From contig NZ_CP044310.1 of the NCBI RefSeq assembly GCF_009664365.1, forward strand, positions 1,251,001-1,315,000: DNA of 64,000 nucleotides. Reading direction: 5' to 3'. The position numbers were made by a program, and so were the translations under genes. Below are positions 62,848 through 64,000 of the stretch, piece by piece (the first letter of the stretch is position 1; every line of letters begins with the position of its first letter). Origin of the DNA: Paenibacillus xylanilyticus. GTDB lineage: Bacteria > Bacillota > Bacilli > Paenibacillales > Paenibacillaceae. The notes beneath the pieces are model-generated. The model searched no databases. It had not been told where the DNA came from and saw only the letters and a program-made list of their open reading frames with translations.

Positions 62848-64000
62848 ATGAAAACCGTATTGTATGTTCCACTGGATGACCGCCCGGCTAACTTGGATGA
62901 CGTCATTGTTCAAGGGAAGGCAGCAGGCATCCATATCGTTACGCCGAACCTGGGTGATATTCAAAACCGTCTCGATTCGGAAAAAACGACAGAAGGCACA
63001 ACACTGCTCGGCACATCTGCACCTACGTATGGTATCCCGACCAACATTTATACGTTTATTCTGCAGCATGCTGCTCAAGTCGATGGATTCATTATCTCGT
63101 CTGATATGCTGGCCTACGGCGGTCTGATTGGCAGTCGTCAGCTTCGGGAGGACGGAGGAGACGCCTACCCGAACTATGATGAAGAAACGACGCGTCTGCT
63201 CAATGTGATTCAAGTGATCAAGGAGAAATATCCGCGTAAACCGGTGTATGTCATGGATACGGTAATGCGGCTGGCGACCACTTCATTTGCAGACGGCCTT
63301 GCGCTCGACGCCTACAACGAGTCCCGTGCACTCATGCAGCAGCCGCGCCAGGCCTATACCGACTTTGAGGACATTATTAAAGGCTACAACCTGTCGCCAG
63401 ATGGTGTGGAGTATGGTGAAACGACTTTCTTCAACAAAGAGCAGTACTACAACACCAGACAGCACAAGTTCAAAACAAACCTGTACATTCTGGATCAGTT
63501 GGCCCGCAAAGGATACATTGATTTCCTCGCTGTAGGTGTCGACGATGCGAATACACAGGGGGTTCAGATTAACGAGATTAACTATGTTGAAGCACGAATT
63601 AACGAATGGCTGGGGGGAACTGACGGACAAAATCCCGAACGGGCCATCATCCTTCCGGATGCGGACGGTCTCGGTCATGCCCTTGTGGCGCGGATGGCGA
63701 ATCAGCTGCTGCGAGGCGGCGCGAAAACACGTTACGCTGTAAATTATTATGGCCCTCACGGCTCCACAATTATTAATACCTATGAGTATATGGACGTTCA
63801 CGAGAATGTAGCTCGCCATATTGATATTGTAGGCGGGGTGCTGGTAGCGGATGCGGCTTACCCAGGAGATGCTGAGGGAGCCACTTCGCTTGACATGTCC
63901 TCGGAACTGGATCGCATGACCAACGGGCCCTCAGGAAAGCCGGGACCAAAACCAGGTGTGGATATCGAGATTATTGCGATTACGGCGCTGGATCAGGTCC
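62848..64000 (+). CDS. DUF4127 family protein, 5' part
   Basis: The gene starts at ATG 62848 (AGGAGGT 8 nt upstream) and runs off the right edge with about 384 codons and no stop. The family hallmark LYVPLDDRPANLDDV opens the protein. Other conserved parts are SSDMLAYGGLIGSR, VMDTVMRLATTSF, VGVDDANTQG and LPDADGLGHALVARM. Many conserved Asp and Arg residues suggest an enzyme, possibly acting on a glycan or cofactor, but the family is uncharacterised as far as I know. There is no signal peptide. A structured leader precedes it. Confidence 0.85.
   Translation, partial: MKTVLYVPLDDRPANLDDVIVQGKAAGIHIVTPNLGDIQNRLDSEKTTEGTTLLGTSAPTYGIPTNIYTFILQHAAQVDGFIISSDMLAYGGLIGSRQLREDGGDAYPNYDEETTRLLNVIQVIKEKYPRKPVYVMDTVMRLATTSFADGLALDAYNESRALMQQPRQAYTDFEDIIKGYNLSPDGVEYGETTFFNKEQYYNTRQHKFKTNLYILDQLARKGYIDFLAVGVDDANTQGVQINEINYVEARINEWLGGTDGQNPERAIILPDADGLGHALVARMANQLLRGGAKTRYAVNYYGPHGSTIINTYEYMDVHENVARHIDIVGGVLVADAAYPGDAEGATSLDMSSELDRMTNGPSGKPGPKPGVDIEIIAITALDQV

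Overview
The window looks like chromosomal DNA of a Paenibacillus-type Firmicute. Most genes have strong AGGAGG-type ribosome sites, often with GTG or TTG starts, and T-rich intrinsic terminators separate most units. The gene families (SigL-type sigma-54, BcrC, LCP, KapD, YqkE-like, MhqO-like, stalk-domain and SLH proteins, T-box control, GH43/GH51 enzymes) are typical of Bacillales. No rRNA, tRNA, CRISPR array or intact insertion sequence was seen.

Layout. 0-13.6 kb: end of a rocA-like proline/arginine catabolic dehydrogenase, rpoN/sigL, aspartase, a short chemoreceptor, secreted proteins, an MhqO-like ring-cleaving dioxygenase, an SDR enzyme, a lipoprotein cyclophilin and an MFS exporter. 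13.7-15.1 kb: four small genes, two of them under 60 codons. 15.3-18.5 kb: an orphan 7TM-type histidine kinase converging on a two-gene peptide operon. That operon encodes a class I isoprenyl-transferase-like enzyme (ComQ-like) and an 80-residue NHLP-leader precursor whose third-last residue is Trp; it is the most interesting locus here. 18.7-26 kb: a secreted repeat protein, an acyltransferase, an LCP ligase, BcrC, a large chemoreceptor and an NlpC/P60 hydrolase. 26-40 kb: hemicellulose functions (ArsR-type regulator/GH51 arabinofuranosidase; AraC regulator/solute-binding lipoprotein/GH43), a heterodimeric ABC exporter with a probable attenuator, and an SLH protein.

40-52 kb: an Fsr-like exporter and the complete preQ0/preQ1 pathway queC-queD-queE-queF behind a preQ1-like leader whose conserved blocks are split by an insertion. 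Then come an AIM24 pair, a WYL regulator, KapD and prolyl-tRNA synthetase behind a T-box with a CCC specifier. 52-64 kb: a secreted LysM 5'-nucleotidase, a small phage/ICE-like remnant (ImmA protease, XRE repressor, ArpU), a GAF histidine kinase with its NarL-type regulator, an FMN reductase, VOC proteins (one frameshifted), a His-rich protein of unknown family, and a DUF4127 gene running off the end behind a structured leader ending in a terminator.

Two genes look broken: a PH-domain membrane protein with an in-frame TGA at 30069-30071, and a VOC gene frameshifted near 60385. All family names come from reading motifs in the translations; no database search was possible.
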